The position numbers and the translations under genes are program-made. From positions 97,735 through 161,734 of the forward strand of contig AP018282.1 of NCBI GenBank assembly GCA_002368355.1: a stretch of DNA of 64,000 bases, in the 5' to 3' direction. This DNA is from Chondrocystis sp. NIES-4102. GTDB lineage: Bacteria > Cyanobacteriota > Cyanobacteriia > Cyanobacteriales > Xenococcaceae. The notes under the pieces were generated by a model. The model was not told the origin of the DNA. It saw only the letters and a program-made list of their open reading frames with translations, and did not search any database. Below, in pieces: positions 26,017 to 35,327 of this stretch. Numbering within the stretch: the first letter of the stretch is position 1; each line of letters begins with the position of its first letter.

Positions 26017-26695
26017 TTAGATCTATCTGGTTGGCAATCTGTTGCATTACTTTATTGATTGCCAACTTTGCGACAGCAACATTATCTGTAAACCAACGAT
26101 CAAAAAACAGTAGCAACTCAAGTTTTTCTAAAGCTTCTTCATACTCCTGTTTTAAATTAACTATCTCACTAGTAGTAAACTCAAATTCATTACTACCTTC
26201 TAGATGGGAGTCTAACCATAAATTTCCAGTCATTGACCAGACATACCTAACAGCATCTGGTAGTAACTGTAAAGGATGGTAATCGGGTAGATTTATTAAC
26301 TGATTTTCAATCCAAAGTAACCCAGTTCCGTTGTAGTCGTAGTAATCAAAAAACCGATCACTATTGGTATAAATAAAATACCAACTAGCCCCTTCTCCGT
26401 AATAGTACCAATCATAGCCATTAAATCCCATTGGTTCGATGGCTATATTTTTGATTCCCTCGTAAGACTTTTGTTTACTGTTATTAGAGTAATCATAATA
26501 GTAACAGGGAAAATAGTCTTGATTTAACAATTCAAATAACCTGTCGTCAAGATAACTTAAAGTATTGTCATTAAGGACTAATTTTGGACTTAGTTTAGCG
26601 TATTCTTGGGGAAATAAAGTTTTTAAACTCTCAAGTCCCCTAAATCTAGTTAATACTTCCTCAGTTTGTTCGATTAATGAGTTGATTTCCATCAT
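26009..26695 (-). CDS. PRTRC-cluster protein, possibly F-like
   Basis: A 228-residue soluble protein, unusually rich in Tyr and Trp in its middle (YDWYYYGEGASWYF, DYYDYNGTGLLW at ~95-130), with helical ends. I recognise no motif. It lies inside the PRTRC run, overlapping the ubiquitin-like gene by 4 bases and the E2-like gene by 8, so it is almost certainly part of the same system. It could correspond to PRTRC protein F by position, but I cannot confirm that by sequence. Confidence 0.65.
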   Translation of the reverse strand: MMEINSLIEQTEEVLTRFRGLESLKTLFPQEYAKLSPKLVLNDNTLSYLDDRLFELLNQDYFPCYYYDYSNNSKQKSYEGIKNIAIEPMGFNGYDWYYYGEGASWYFIYTNSDRFFDYYDYNGTGLLWIENQLINLPDYHPLQLLPDAVRYVWSMTGNLWLDSHLEGSNEFEFTTSEIVNLKQEYEEALEKLELLLFFDRWFTDNVAVAKLAINKVMQQIANQIDLND

Positions 26696-27135
26696 ATAAA
26701 CGGAACCAAATTACTAGGACAATAATAGAGGCATCGTACAACGTATAAAGTAGTTTGTCTTCTAAGTTCTAGTATTTGCTTTAGTTTTTCTATACCCATT
26801 TCTCCACAAGCTTGTTCCCATTCCCCAAGCGTAATTTTCTGTTTGCTTAATTTTTGATTAAGTTGATTTATTTTGAGAGAAAGATTGTCTTCTGGGCAGG
26901 TTTTAAACAGCTTTAGCAATTCACAGTTTCCCTTAGTACCCACTCGCTTAATAATCTTGATCGAACCATCTTCATTTCTTTCTAGTTTTCCCCCAGCCAT
27001 CCCAGGAAAACTCGGAGCAAGTAGGTCGAGAATTTGCTGCTCGTCTAAACTATTGATAATGTTAGCGTCGATGTTATAAAATTGTCCTTCGTATTCAATT
27101 TTAGTTTGATTGGTTGGTTTATTTTCTTGACTCAT
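26692..27135 (-). CDS. PRTRC protein C-like ubiquitin-like protein with C-terminal extension
   Basis: Residues ~12-69 resemble the short PRTRC protein C: a strand with EYEGQFYNID, a helix with DEQQILDLLAPSFPGMAGG, and a last strand IKIIKRVGTKG ending at Gly69. As I recall, classical PRTRC C proteins stop at GTKG, which suits a ubiquitin-like C-terminus. Here ~78 more residues follow, mostly helical and Cys-containing (Cys72, 81, 112, 136, 141). If the Gly69 end is functional, the extension would have to be removed, and the JAMM peptidase is a candidate. Genes on both sides overlap by 4 bases. Confidence 0.7.
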   Translation of the reverse strand: MSQENKPTNQTKIEYEGQFYNIDANIINSLDEQQILDLLAPSFPGMAGGKLERNEDGSIKIIKRVGTKGNCELLKLFKTCPEDNLSLKINQLNQKLSKQKITLGEWEQACGEMGIEKLKQILELRRQTTLYVVRCLYYCPSNLVPFI

Positions 27136-27464
27136 ATTAATCCACTACTAAACTTAACTTTTTTGAGTTTGCTTTGGTTAGATTGTTGATTATTTACTGG
27201 TTTTAACCTAGTATTATTTCCCTCTTTTAAAGCCTGCAAATCTAGCTTTTTATTACTAGATAAAACATCATACTTAATTATTAAATCGCTTATAGTTTCT
27301 TCTAAATTAGGAGGTATTTCTGTATATTTGGCTATGACTGGGAATGTATTTTGATATCCAACCGTAAAAATATACAGGTTTAATTGACAATCGATAGTAA
27401 AAGTAATTTTCAAAGGATATTTGCATTCCTTAGTCAACTCTTTCAATGCTGAAATTTCGCTCAT
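27132..27464 (-). CDS. PRTRC-cluster protein, E-like
   Basis: A 110-residue protein, first in the cluster. The N-terminal ~70 residues alternate strands and end in an acidic helix (PPNLEETISDLIIKYDVL). This resembles PRTRC protein E, where a short beta region is followed by a predicted TPEELD-type helix. The C-terminus is Lys/Asn/Gln-rich and probably disordered. It overlaps the ubiquitin-like gene by 4 bases. The E assignment is weak; membership of the operon is strong. Confidence 0.6.
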   Translation of the reverse strand: MSEISALKELTKECKYPLKITFTIDCQLNLYIFTVGYQNTFPVIAKYTEIPPNLEETISDLIIKYDVLSSNKKLDLQALKEGNNTRLKPVNNQQSNQSKLKKVKFSSGLI

Positions 27465-27605
27465 ATTTATCGTTACTTTGCTCTAATCAAAAGGATTAAA
27501 ATTTTCTTGGTTAAATTCACTGTTGACATATTTTGATGAAATTTATTTACTTGTAGTTATTTATCAAAAGGCGACAGCCTACTACTAGTATAATAATTAA
27601 TCTAT

Positions 27606-28619
27606 ATGGAAAAGGTCGAACAAAATCGAAATTTTTATCCCATGACTTTTTACCCTGAAAGTCTTACTATAATTTCTAAGCAGCTTAATCCAGAATTATC
27701 CAAAGATAAATTTATTCTAGAAGCAGTACCAATTACAATTCGAGATATACATTACATTAATGAATTAAAAATAAAGCAATTTCAAATAGGACTTTTATCT
27801 TTGATCGCTTTAATTATTTCTCTGGCAATTTATTACATCACTAGAAACCTAATAATTGTTAGCACCATATTTGCAAGTTTATTAGGATTTTTAGTCCAGC
27901 TAAGTTTAGAAAGTAAAATAAATAAAATCAAAAAACAACTTTTAGAATTAGATCGAAAAATTATTAATAGAGAATATAACCTTAAGTTCAGTTTTATTCC
28001 TCAAAACCCTTCTTATTTATTAATTGATTCTTTAGCAACAAGAGAAAGTATTTATGATTTTGAAATCGATGAGTCAGCAAAAAAGGGAATTGCTGAAGCT
28101 TACTTTTTGACTTATTTAAAAAAATGGTTTCAATATCCCTGGCGAATTTTAGAACATTGTAAATTTGGAGCAGAGCGTTATACTCCTACAGCCGACTTTA
28201 TTCTAATTAACAACGATTTTAACTTAGGATTAGATATAGAAATTGATGAACCTTATACATTAAAAGAATTGCAACCAATTCATTTGGTTGAAAATCGGCA
28301 GTATATAGTAAGAGATAAATTCTTTTTGGAATTGGGTTGTATTGTGGTGCGCTTTGCCGAATATCAAATAGCTAAATATCCCGACTACTGTTGTTTACAT
28401 ATAGCTAGAGTCCTTAATCAGTATTTAGAATCTAGCATTAAAATTTCTATCCCTGATTCTACAGAAATTGTGCCACTTAAACCCGAACAGTGGAAAGTTA
28501 AATCTTGGACTTTTAGAGAAGCACAGATTATGGCTAATGATAAAGTTCGTGACCAATATCTTGAAGCAGTTAAAAACTTTAATTCTCTAAAACCAGAGCA
28601 AAATACACAACAAGATTAA
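27606..28619 (+). CDS. Membrane-anchored PD-(D/E)XK-like nuclease candidate
   Basis: A 337-residue protein transcribed away from the PRTRC cluster. Two membrane helices lie at ~58-80 and ~82-100, followed by a helical linker. The C-terminal half has a pattern like DUF559/Vsr-type endonucleases: Glu164 in a helix, Asp197 in TADFIL, Glu212-Ile-Asp214 in LDIEIDEP, Arg236-Asp237 before FFLELGCIVVRF. These would form a nuclease core. Activity and target are unknown. It ends in a hairpin shared with the convergent gene. Confidence 0.6.
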   Translation: MEKVEQNRNFYPMTFYPESLTIISKQLNPELSKDKFILEAVPITIRDIHYINELKIKQFQIGLLSLIALIISLAIYYITRNLIIVSTIFASLLGFLVQLSLESKINKIKKQLLELDRKIINREYNLKFSFIPQNPSYLLIDSLATRESIYDFEIDESAKKGIAEAYFLTYLKKWFQYPWRILEHCKFGAERYTPTADFILINNDFNLGLDIEIDEPYTLKELQPIHLVENRQYIVRDKFFLELGCIVVRFAEYQIAKYPDYCCLHIARVLNQYLESSIKISIPDSTEIVPLKPEQWKVKSWTFREAQIMANDKVRDQYLEAVKNFNSLKPEQNTQQD

Positions 28620-28629
28620 ACAAAAAAAA

Positions 28630-28659
28630 TAAACTAGAATTTTAATTTATTCTAGTTTA
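28630..28659. terminator. Bidirectional hairpin terminator
   Basis: TAAACTAGAA, a ten-base AT loop, then TTCTAGTTTA: a perfect 10-bp stem with an A-run before and T-run after. It sits between two convergent genes, as expected for a two-way terminator. Confidence 0.75.
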
Positions 28660-28672
28660 AACGTTTTTTAAG

Positions 28673-29209
28673 TTAATTCGTTAATTGTCTAAAATATCTC
28701 GAACCTCCTGTACTCAATAACACGGCTTGAATAAAAGCCCTTTTCTGAGCCATTTTATCGATGGTATTAAGAATATCTGGACTGTAGGCATTTTTGTATT
28801 TTGATTCACGATTGTTACAGTTGCCGTAGCCATTACCTATCAAACTCTCGTTGCCATAGAGTTGACATTGATAGCTGTAATGAAAAATATTGTTATTGAA
28901 GTCAAGATAAGGTTGTTCGGAAATAAGACGATAGTTTAAACCTAAAAATCGACAGATCTTTTCTGCTCCTGCTTTAGTTAATAGAACGGAATTTCCTTTT
29001 TTACTGGGTATCAACCTTAAATCTATATTCGGTTGAAACCCAGCTAACAAATTTTCATATTGTTGAAAATAGGTCTGAATATCTACTTTGATCAACCCTT
29101 GAGATATTAATGGCAAGGTAGGAGCAAGCCCCTCCTCATGATTTTGGTATTGTTGAATTTGAGATTGGGACTGAGACAAACTCGGTTGTTGGTACTGGTG
29201 TTGTTGCAT
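28673..29209 (-). CDS. Plasmid/phage-type conserved protein, possibly ssDNA annealing-related
   Basis: A 178-residue protein with a Gln/Ser-rich N-terminal 25 residues. The core has a pattern common in phage and plasmid proteins found near recombination genes: LTKAGAEKICRFLGL, then GYGNCNNRESKYKN, then NTIDKMAQKRAFIQAVL. I cannot name the family with certainty. The context (UvrD-like helicase, replication protein) fits DNA processing. No membrane segment. Confidence 0.55.
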   Translation of the reverse strand: MQQHQYQQPSLSQSQSQIQQYQNHEEGLAPTLPLISQGLIKVDIQTYFQQYENLLAGFQPNIDLRLIPSKKGNSVLLTKAGAEKICRFLGLNYRLISEQPYLDFNNNIFHYSYQCQLYGNESLIGNGYGNCNNRESKYKNAYSPDILNTIDKMAQKRAFIQAVLLSTGGSRYFRQLTN

Positions 29210-29269
29210 AACTAGAAGTTGTTTTAAATGCAGGCTTAAATTCCCGCCAGGGGAATTAAGTTATATCGA

Positions 29270-29893
29270 TCAATCGATAACTACTTCTGGAATATCTGCG
29301 ATTAACTCGATGGGATTTTCTATTTCTGGCTCTGGTTTTGATGACAAAACTTGAATTAGATCTTGTCCGTCTTTTAGGAGGTTTAATCTCTTGTTTATTT
29401 CCTGTTCGACAATAACTAAATCGTTATCTGACACTTTATACCGATTTAAATTAATTCGGCGATTACCCTTCGGATAATCCCAGGTTAAAGGATTATTTGT
29501 CAAAGTTACAATAGAAATGTTGTAGGGTTTGAGTTCTGGTTTCTGATGGAGTAAATAAGCCTGCGCAATGGCTATAGGATTATTTTCTCGTCCCAACCAA
29601 TCAAATATCCTAATTTCGCTATTATCTTGGTCAATAGCCCAATCAGAAATAGATTCTACCCATCCAGCTTCAAACTGATAGGATGCTTGATATTCCCAAA
29701 ATCGGAACCAGTTGTTATAGACTATTTCTGGCACAAATAATTCGCATTCTTTAACTAGTCGATCTAAATAAGAATTTTGAAGCAGAAATTGTTGGTTGCT
29801 AACACCAATATCTTTTTCTTGGAGAAATAATCCCAACTTGTTAGTGATGGGATTTTCAGCTAAACCAGGAAAAAGTTGTCTGAGTTCTAACAT
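29270..29893 (-). CDS. Uncharacterised plasmid protein
   Basis: A 207-residue soluble protein, rich in aromatic and acidic residues, with no motif I recognise. The centre carries VYNNWFRFWEYQASYQFEAG and a late helix EQEINKRLNLLKDGQD. It lies between the conserved plasmid protein at 28673 and the helicase, all on the minus strand. The pattern of a ~100-residue mixed domain ending in a helix suggests an all-cytoplasmic accessory role. Confidence 0.6.
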   Translation of the reverse strand: MLELRQLFPGLAENPITNKLGLFLQEKDIGVSNQQFLLQNSYLDRLVKECELFVPEIVYNNWFRFWEYQASYQFEAGWVESISDWAIDQDNSEIRIFDWLGRENNPIAIAQAYLLHQKPELKPYNISIVTLTNNPLTWDYPKGNRRINLNRYKVSDNDLVIVEQEINKRLNLLKDGQDLIQVLSSKPEPEIENPIELIADIPEVVID

Positions 29894-29966
29894 AGAAAAA
29901 CGAATCCTAAAAAACTGCCCCTAGCCAACCCGCTAGGGACACCAATAGGGAATAATCACATTATCT

Positions 29967-30003
29967 AAAAGCTTTTAGCTGTTAGCTTTTAGCTATTAGC
30001 TAA
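29967..30003. repeat. Short tandem TTTAGCT-type repeat
   Basis: AAAGCTTTTAGCTGTTAGC followed by TTTTAGCTATTAGCTAA: three imperfect 13-14 base units just after and into the helicase stop. Similar TTTTAGCT units occur near 13541. Simple AT-rich intergenic repeats of this sort are frequent in cyanobacteria. Confidence 0.4.
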
Positions 30004-31795
30004 TTGAATTGTTTACTTCAATTGAACCTCGAAATTGGACAGCAATTCTCCTGCCTTTTTCCCGATTAATAAGAGACAAATACAAATCTAATTGTTCGTT
30101 ACTGGCATTGTCAATTAGCTCTTTGATATCGACCTTTTTACTCAAATCTGAACTAGATTCTTTAACCTGACTATCTTTTGAACTATGGTTTGTAAACCAA
30201 GGTGCATCACCTATTAAATATAAGTTACAAGTGCTACGGGAGAGGGCTACATAAAGAAGATTATTTTCTTGTTCTAGTTGCCATGCTTTTTGATTATCCC
30301 AATACAAAGGAAGTAGGTATGGTTCGGCAATATAAACCCTTTTAGCTTCCATACCTTTGGCACGGTGGACGGTAGAAAGGAGTACAGCTTCGTTATTCTC
30401 CGAACCAAATAACTGTTCGATACAATATTGTAGTTCTTCTATTGATTGGCATTGCTGAAAATGAGCGTAGATAGCTTTAATAGCTTTAATCAGGTCTTGT
30501 AACTTCATCATCAACATCATTCCATGATCATTCTGTTCGTAAATAGAACGTTTAAACTCTAGATATTTCTGACAGAATAAAGGGAAATCTGGATAAACAA
30601 ATCCAGCTTGAGAAGATATTTCTTCTAGTCGTTCTAATAAGTCTTGTTTTAGAGAAGTTCCCACTAAATTACAGCTAATACCACGAGTAATCAGTTTTAA
30701 ATTTAGTTCTACTAAGCTACTAGTACATCTGGCGACAATTAAATCTCCAGTCTTGATTGAACTTTCTTGATTTCGATCCCAAAGGTCAGATTCTTCGATC
30801 ACTTCGATTCTACCTTGAGGAGCATGATCTCTTGGCTTAATGGGAATCTCAGGATAAAGTTGATTGATAAGTTCAATATGAGTTTGGGGACAGCGGTAAC
30901 ATATTGGCAGGATCAATTCTTCAGCCTTTAACCTCTGTTTGATGTTAGCAAAGCTATCGGTATCAGCCCCACAAAATCCATTTATAGATTGGGCAGGATC
31001 TCCTACAAACAACATCTTGCCTTGAATAGTAGTTAAAGAAAGAACGAATTCTAACTGAAGTTTACTCATATCTTGAGCTTCATCCACCATCACTCGCTGG
31101 AAATGCTTAAACCCTGGGGAGCGATTAATTTGCCAGTGAATTGGCAGCCATAACATATCGGTATGATCGATTACTGCCTCTGAAGCCCAATCGCTACCCA
31201 TTCTGAATAGATACTGAAGTTGTTCCCCAATCTCAATTAAATATTTAGTCTGGATGTCTAGAGCATAATGATTTACAAGCCACAGTAAAGCATCATAGGA
31301 GGTATCGGATAAAGTCTGACGTACAAAATCAGCTAATTTGAGAAAGTTACTTAAACTGACCACTTTAGCTTCATTAGGTTTAGTGCCATTAAACCAGTTT
31401 AAGTTTTTAGCCAAGGTACGGTATTTATGTTCGTTAACTTCTAATCGTTGAACCCCAAGATAACGCCTTAACATCTTGTATCCAGCACTATGAACGGTAG
31501 AAATAGAATTTTTCCAGCGAGGGTTTAGTTTAGCTACCAGTGCGTCCTTATTTTTGCGATTGAATACTAAAACTAAACTTTGTTCAATTAAATCTTGATT
31601 TGATTGAGCGATCGCATCGGCAACTAACTTTAATAAAGTACTTTTACCAGAACCTGCTACGGAATTAACCACCTTATCTGAAAGATCTTGCTCGTCAGAC
31701 ATCCAGTCAATAACTTTTTGTTGATAGATACTTGGTTGCATATATATTAAGCTTTTGTTTTCTGCTTTAATATCTGCGCTAGCAGCATCTAACAC
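29996..31795 (-). CDS. UvrD/Rep-family superfamily I helicase
   Basis: A helicase of ~599 residues from GTG 31795, or ~581 from ATG 31741, which I find slightly more natural (MQPSIYQQKVIDWM). Motifs: Walker A SVAGSGKST, motif II VDEAQD, motif III GDPAQSINGF, motif V VHRAKGMEAKRVYI and motif VI LLYVALSRS. These proteins unwind DNA 3' to 5' in replication and repair. It sits 78 bases downstream of the replication protein gene and is likely part of the plasmid replication set. Confidence 0.88.
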   Translation of the reverse strand: MLDAASADIKAENKSLIYMQPSIYQQKVIDWMSDEQDLSDKVVNSVAGSGKSTLLKLVADAIAQSNQDLIEQSLVLVFNRKNKDALVAKLNPRWKNSISTVHSAGYKMLRRYLGVQRLEVNEHKYRTLAKNLNWFNGTKPNEAKVVSLSNFLKLADFVRQTLSDTSYDALLWLVNHYALDIQTKYLIEIGEQLQYLFRMGSDWASEAVIDHTDMLWLPIHWQINRSPGFKHFQRVMVDEAQDMSKLQLEFVLSLTTIQGKMLFVGDPAQSINGFCGADTDSFANIKQRLKAEELILPICYRCPQTHIELINQLYPEIPIKPRDHAPQGRIEVIEESDLWDRNQESSIKTGDLIVARCTSSLVELNLKLITRGISCNLVGTSLKQDLLERLEEISSQAGFVYPDFPLFCQKYLEFKRSIYEQNDHGMMLMMKLQDLIKAIKAIYAHFQQCQSIEELQYCIEQLFGSENNEAVLLSTVHRAKGMEAKRVYIAEPYLLPLYWDNQKAWQLEQENNLLYVALSRSTCNLYLIGDAPWFTNHSSKDSQVKESSSDLSKKVDIKELIDNASNEQLDLYLSLINREKGRRIAVQFRGSIEVNNSIS

Positions 31796-31872
31796 CGCTA
31801 TAAGTAAATAAAAAATTATAAAAAAGTGTCTTTAAATTATTATTATTAAAACAGGTGGACACCATTTATTAC

Positions 31873-34800
31873 TTAAATCATCTCGTTTCTACTGTTGTCT
31901 TTGGACAACCAACCCTCAAATACTTTTATTCTCTCATCATCGATCGCAACATGACCGTAATACCTTTCCCTTGCTTGACGACTACCAAATCTACCCAGAT
32001 ACATCATTTTCAATCCCACCAACCTCAGTAACATCTGAGCAATGGCGATCGGTGTATCTTTCTGGCTAATAGTTATACCTAGTACGGTTTTTATCTCCCA
32101 AGCATTCCGTTTGGCTAGTTCCGCTATTTGAACCAACAGTTCAGAACTACTACTAAATGTAGCTTTGGGGTCAAACAGCTTCTTTATCCCCAAGATTTCT
32201 AAGATCCTGACCTTAGCCGTCAGTTGGGAATCATTAAAGCTGGGTTGAAAAATAGCTCCTTTGCCTGACTCTAATTGAGCCTTAGCACGGCGTAAATCTC
32301 GTTCGGCTAGAAACTGTTTACCAACGGTTAGGTAATAATGCAGCCTTAATTCTAAATACCAACCTCGATCGTCTTTTTTAACTAGAGGGGGGGACACCTC
32401 AATACCGTACCTCCTTGCCAATCTACCGTGACGTTCGGTTAACAGTTCTGCTTCAGTTTTATTACGTTTCTCAAATAACCTTTGATACTCAACATCTGTA
32501 GGATTGGTAACCAGTGAAACTGCTTCACAGTGCTGTTGATATTGTTCATCTCTAGTGGTTTTAATGGCGGTTTCAATTTCTGAGGTATCATTTTGAGCAG
32601 TCGCCGATACAATGCGATGTCCTTCTATTTTCAGTTCGGCAATAATCGATTCACGGTAAGCACCCATCCCCAGATTCACGCGGGCTGCCAGCTTTGCCCA
32701 AGTGCGGAGAGATTCGGGTTGAAAGTTAGAATCGATATCATCATCAAACTGGGATTGGGCAAGCAGTCTAATATTTAGTTTGGTTAGTTTGTGTTGGGAA
32801 GCTAGCAGATTTTTAACCGAGGTACTGCCGTTACCAATTCTGCCCATACCTCTAGTTGCTGCCCAGATATGTCGCGGTACGTTATCTCTGACTCTGGCAA
32901 TGGCTTGACGTACCGAGTTGGTAGGCATTCCTCCAGAAGCAATAGCCCACACTCCCGTAAAGTGTCCTCTAATATCAATACTGACTCCAGTTTCGATACT
33001 GGGAGATGCCAGCACGATATCGTACTGGGGCAAAATCTCATTGAGATGGGCAATACAGCCATAAGCGAGATGATTGGGATTAGCCACCGATTCCGAGTCT
33101 ATTCGCAATATGTTTTTTTGAGGAAACAATTTTTTCAAGTGAGCTTCTAAATTGCGCGTTCCCCATTTACTATTGGGTTTTTGTGCCGAACAGCACACCA
33201 TCGGCACACCCCCAGCTTTTATGTCTTCAATTAAATTTGCCACTAGCTGTTTGGGATTATGACCTTCGTAAGTAAAAATATCCCAGCAGTCATCAGGATT
33301 TTGATATTCATTAACCGCTATCCAAGGAGTAAGCGGAAATCCCGCTAAAGACCTGACATAATCAATACTGACATCGCTTAAATCGGCATCGGAGAGATAA
33401 ATTTTACCTGCTCCACTCAGGGCTGTTTGAATTAAAATCTTCAGAGTTCTCAGAATTGCTACCCGCTGTTTTTGAACTTCGGTATTAGCGTTTAAAAGAT
33501 GCCAGAAGACCTGTTCGCACTCATCAATGATAATTAGGGCATCACTCCAGTTTTCGGGCTTAAAACGTGCCGTAGAATTGGGGTGAAGACTATCGACACA
33601 CAGACCATAACCCAAAGTTGTGCCGATTTCCGAATTTTTGATTTCTGTCACATAAGGCACTCCAAAACGTTGACATAAAGCCTGTCCCAGTTGAACCCGA
33701 TGAGTAATAATAATAACAGGCTGCCCCACAAAAATGGCTTTTTGTACTTCCTCTGCCAACCATTCAGTTTTACCCGTACCTTTGGGAGACTTAAGCCCAA
33801 TTAGCCTCGCAGGAGTGGGAGACATAGTTAACTTGGGTAAAACTTTTCCCTCAGTATTCACGTCTTCTAAATTTGCTTCAGTCGCAGCATCTTCTAAAAA
33901 TGCTCCCAGATAGCGTTTATTTAGCCTACAAGCCACGGGATAGGTTAATTGGGTACTTTGCCTAGTCAGCCAGGTTTCGAGGTCTTCTGCGGTATTATAA
34001 GCGGTGTGAAAGGCATCTTCTCCGTGAGCTGCAATCAGGTCATCTACTCCCTTCTCTGGTTGCGACCAAGTAATTACTTTAACTTCACAGCCTTTTTTGG
34101 CTAATAATTTCCCAGTTTTAGTAATGGCAGTATTAACATTGGCAATGGTTTTGGGTTTGGTATCTTGGTCAAAGGCAAAATAGATATCTCGCCCACCTTC
34201 AGCCAGGATTTCTAGTTGGGGAATCAAACTAGGCAAGGCAGTAGCTCGACCCCATTCATCTTTGGGTTGGCGGTAGCCGTTAAAGATTCCAGGAAGGGCA
34301 ATAGCTACATAACCCGCCGTCAGAATTACTCCTGCTTTTTTAGCTCCTTCGGTTATGACTAGAGGAATTTCAGGATGAGCCAGTACCCACTCCCAAAAGC
34401 TAACTGGCCAGAGTCTATCTTGAAGTCTTAGTGCTAGAGGAGAATGATAGCGTTTGATACCGTAGCGAGCTGCAATTTTATCCCAGAGGTGTGGCGGTAG
34501 GCGCAGGGCAAAGATAGAAGTGCCACTTTTGGGCGGATGTTCGTACTTGATGGGTTTGCCGTTGTTATTTTGCCGAGGTTGGTCAGGTTTAAAACAACCC
34601 CAGTTATCAGCAGCAAGGGTTAGAAGGTCAATGCCACTACACCACCAGCCCCCATGTTCGGTGTGAGCGTATTTTTTGAGCCATTTATCTCGCAAGCGAC
34701 CATCGTTACGCCGTTCGCTGTCGGGTAGGGCATACAGTAGGTATTCAAGAGGATTCGTACCTTCAAGGCTTAATACGTTGAGCCGAATGAGGTCGGGGTC

Positions 34801-34905
34801 AACGGCACTATCGAGCCATTCGGCAAAGTGGTGCGGATAAATTTGAGAGTCTCGATCTAAATCTGGCTTCACAGTTGTCTTGATACGGGGATGGCGACAA
34901 CCCAT
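31873..34905 (-). CDS. CyRepA1-family plasmid replication protein
   Basis: A 1010-residue protein of the type named CyRepA1 in cyanobacterial plasmids. The N-terminal third contains a DUF3854/TOPRIM-like part (PLVITEGAKKAGVIL at ~183; DIYFAFDQD near 245). It is followed by a helicase-like part with Walker A SPKGTGKTEW (~372-380) and DEC box IIIDECEQ (~458-465). The order and length suggest a fused primase-like and helicase-like initiator. It reads away from an iteron array at 35015-35232, the probable origin. This is the best single indicator that the DNA is a plasmid. Confidence 0.87.
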   Translation of the reverse strand: MGCRHPRIKTTVKPDLDRDSQIYPHHFAEWLDSAVDPDLIRLNVLSLEGTNPLEYLLYALPDSERRNDGRLRDKWLKKYAHTEHGGWWCSGIDLLTLAADNWGCFKPDQPRQNNNGKPIKYEHPPKSGTSIFALRLPPHLWDKIAARYGIKRYHSPLALRLQDRLWPVSFWEWVLAHPEIPLVITEGAKKAGVILTAGYVAIALPGIFNGYRQPKDEWGRATALPSLIPQLEILAEGGRDIYFAFDQDTKPKTIANVNTAITKTGKLLAKKGCEVKVITWSQPEKGVDDLIAAHGEDAFHTAYNTAEDLETWLTRQSTQLTYPVACRLNKRYLGAFLEDAATEANLEDVNTEGKVLPKLTMSPTPARLIGLKSPKGTGKTEWLAEEVQKAIFVGQPVIIITHRVQLGQALCQRFGVPYVTEIKNSEIGTTLGYGLCVDSLHPNSTARFKPENWSDALIIIDECEQVFWHLLNANTEVQKQRVAILRTLKILIQTALSGAGKIYLSDADLSDVSIDYVRSLAGFPLTPWIAVNEYQNPDDCWDIFTYEGHNPKQLVANLIEDIKAGGVPMVCCSAQKPNSKWGTRNLEAHLKKLFPQKNILRIDSESVANPNHLAYGCIAHLNEILPQYDIVLASPSIETGVSIDIRGHFTGVWAIASGGMPTNSVRQAIARVRDNVPRHIWAATRGMGRIGNGSTSVKNLLASQHKLTKLNIRLLAQSQFDDDIDSNFQPESLRTWAKLAARVNLGMGAYRESIIAELKIEGHRIVSATAQNDTSEIETAIKTTRDEQYQQHCEAVSLVTNPTDVEYQRLFEKRNKTEAELLTERHGRLARRYGIEVSPPLVKKDDRGWYLELRLHYYLTVGKQFLAERDLRRAKAQLESGKGAIFQPSFNDSQLTAKVRILEILGIKKLFDPKATFSSSSELLVQIAELAKRNAWEIKTVLGITISQKDTPIAIAQMLLRLVGLKMMYLGRFGSRQARERYYGHVAIDDERIKVFEGWLSKDNSRNEMI

Positions 34906-35014
34906 CTAAGCAGTTTTTGACATTTTGGTTTTTAGAACTGATCTAAATACTCTTTACTCAAGGCTGTTTTAAAACGCTGAAATCTAGATATAGCAAGAAA
35001 GTAAAAAACAGTTT

Positions 35015-35232
35015 ATCGGGGGATGTGGATGTTTTTATCGGGGGATGTGGATGTTTTTATCGGGGGATGTGGATGTTTTTGTTCTAAAGTTATAAACTAT
35101 ACACCATAAGCTTTTGAAGCTAATTTTTTAAAGTTTTTTTTTTAGAACAAAAAATTACGATTTAGAACACTGAAATAATCAATGTAGGTCGGAAAAATAA
35201 ACAATAGTTTATCGGGGGATGTGGATATTTTT
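35015..35232. repeat. Iteron array, candidate replication origin
   Basis: Three adjacent 22-base copies of ATCGGGGGATGTGGATGTTT+TT start at 35015, 35037 and 35059, and a fourth with one change at 35211-35232. The region is otherwise very AT-rich. GTTCTAA or its complement TTAGAAC occurs at ~34934, 35081, 35142, 35162, 35234 and 35289, in both orientations. Iterons beside a rep gene and AT-rich DNA are the usual layout of a plasmid origin. It lies in the gap between the replication protein and the HTH protein. Confidence 0.8.
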
Positions 35233-35327
35233 GTTCTAATACCACAAGCTACATATAATTGGCTTTTCAAGCTTTTAAGCAGCTTTTGTTCTAAAACAAA
35301 AATATAGTTTTAGGCAGAATGTGAAGC

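Noticed and set aside
32593..33150. Overlapping short frames on both strands inside CyRepA1
   Set aside because: Shadows; the 1010-residue frame is intact.
35015..35232. CRISPR array
   Set aside because: Repeats are adjacent without spacers, and no cas genes are present; iterons fit better.
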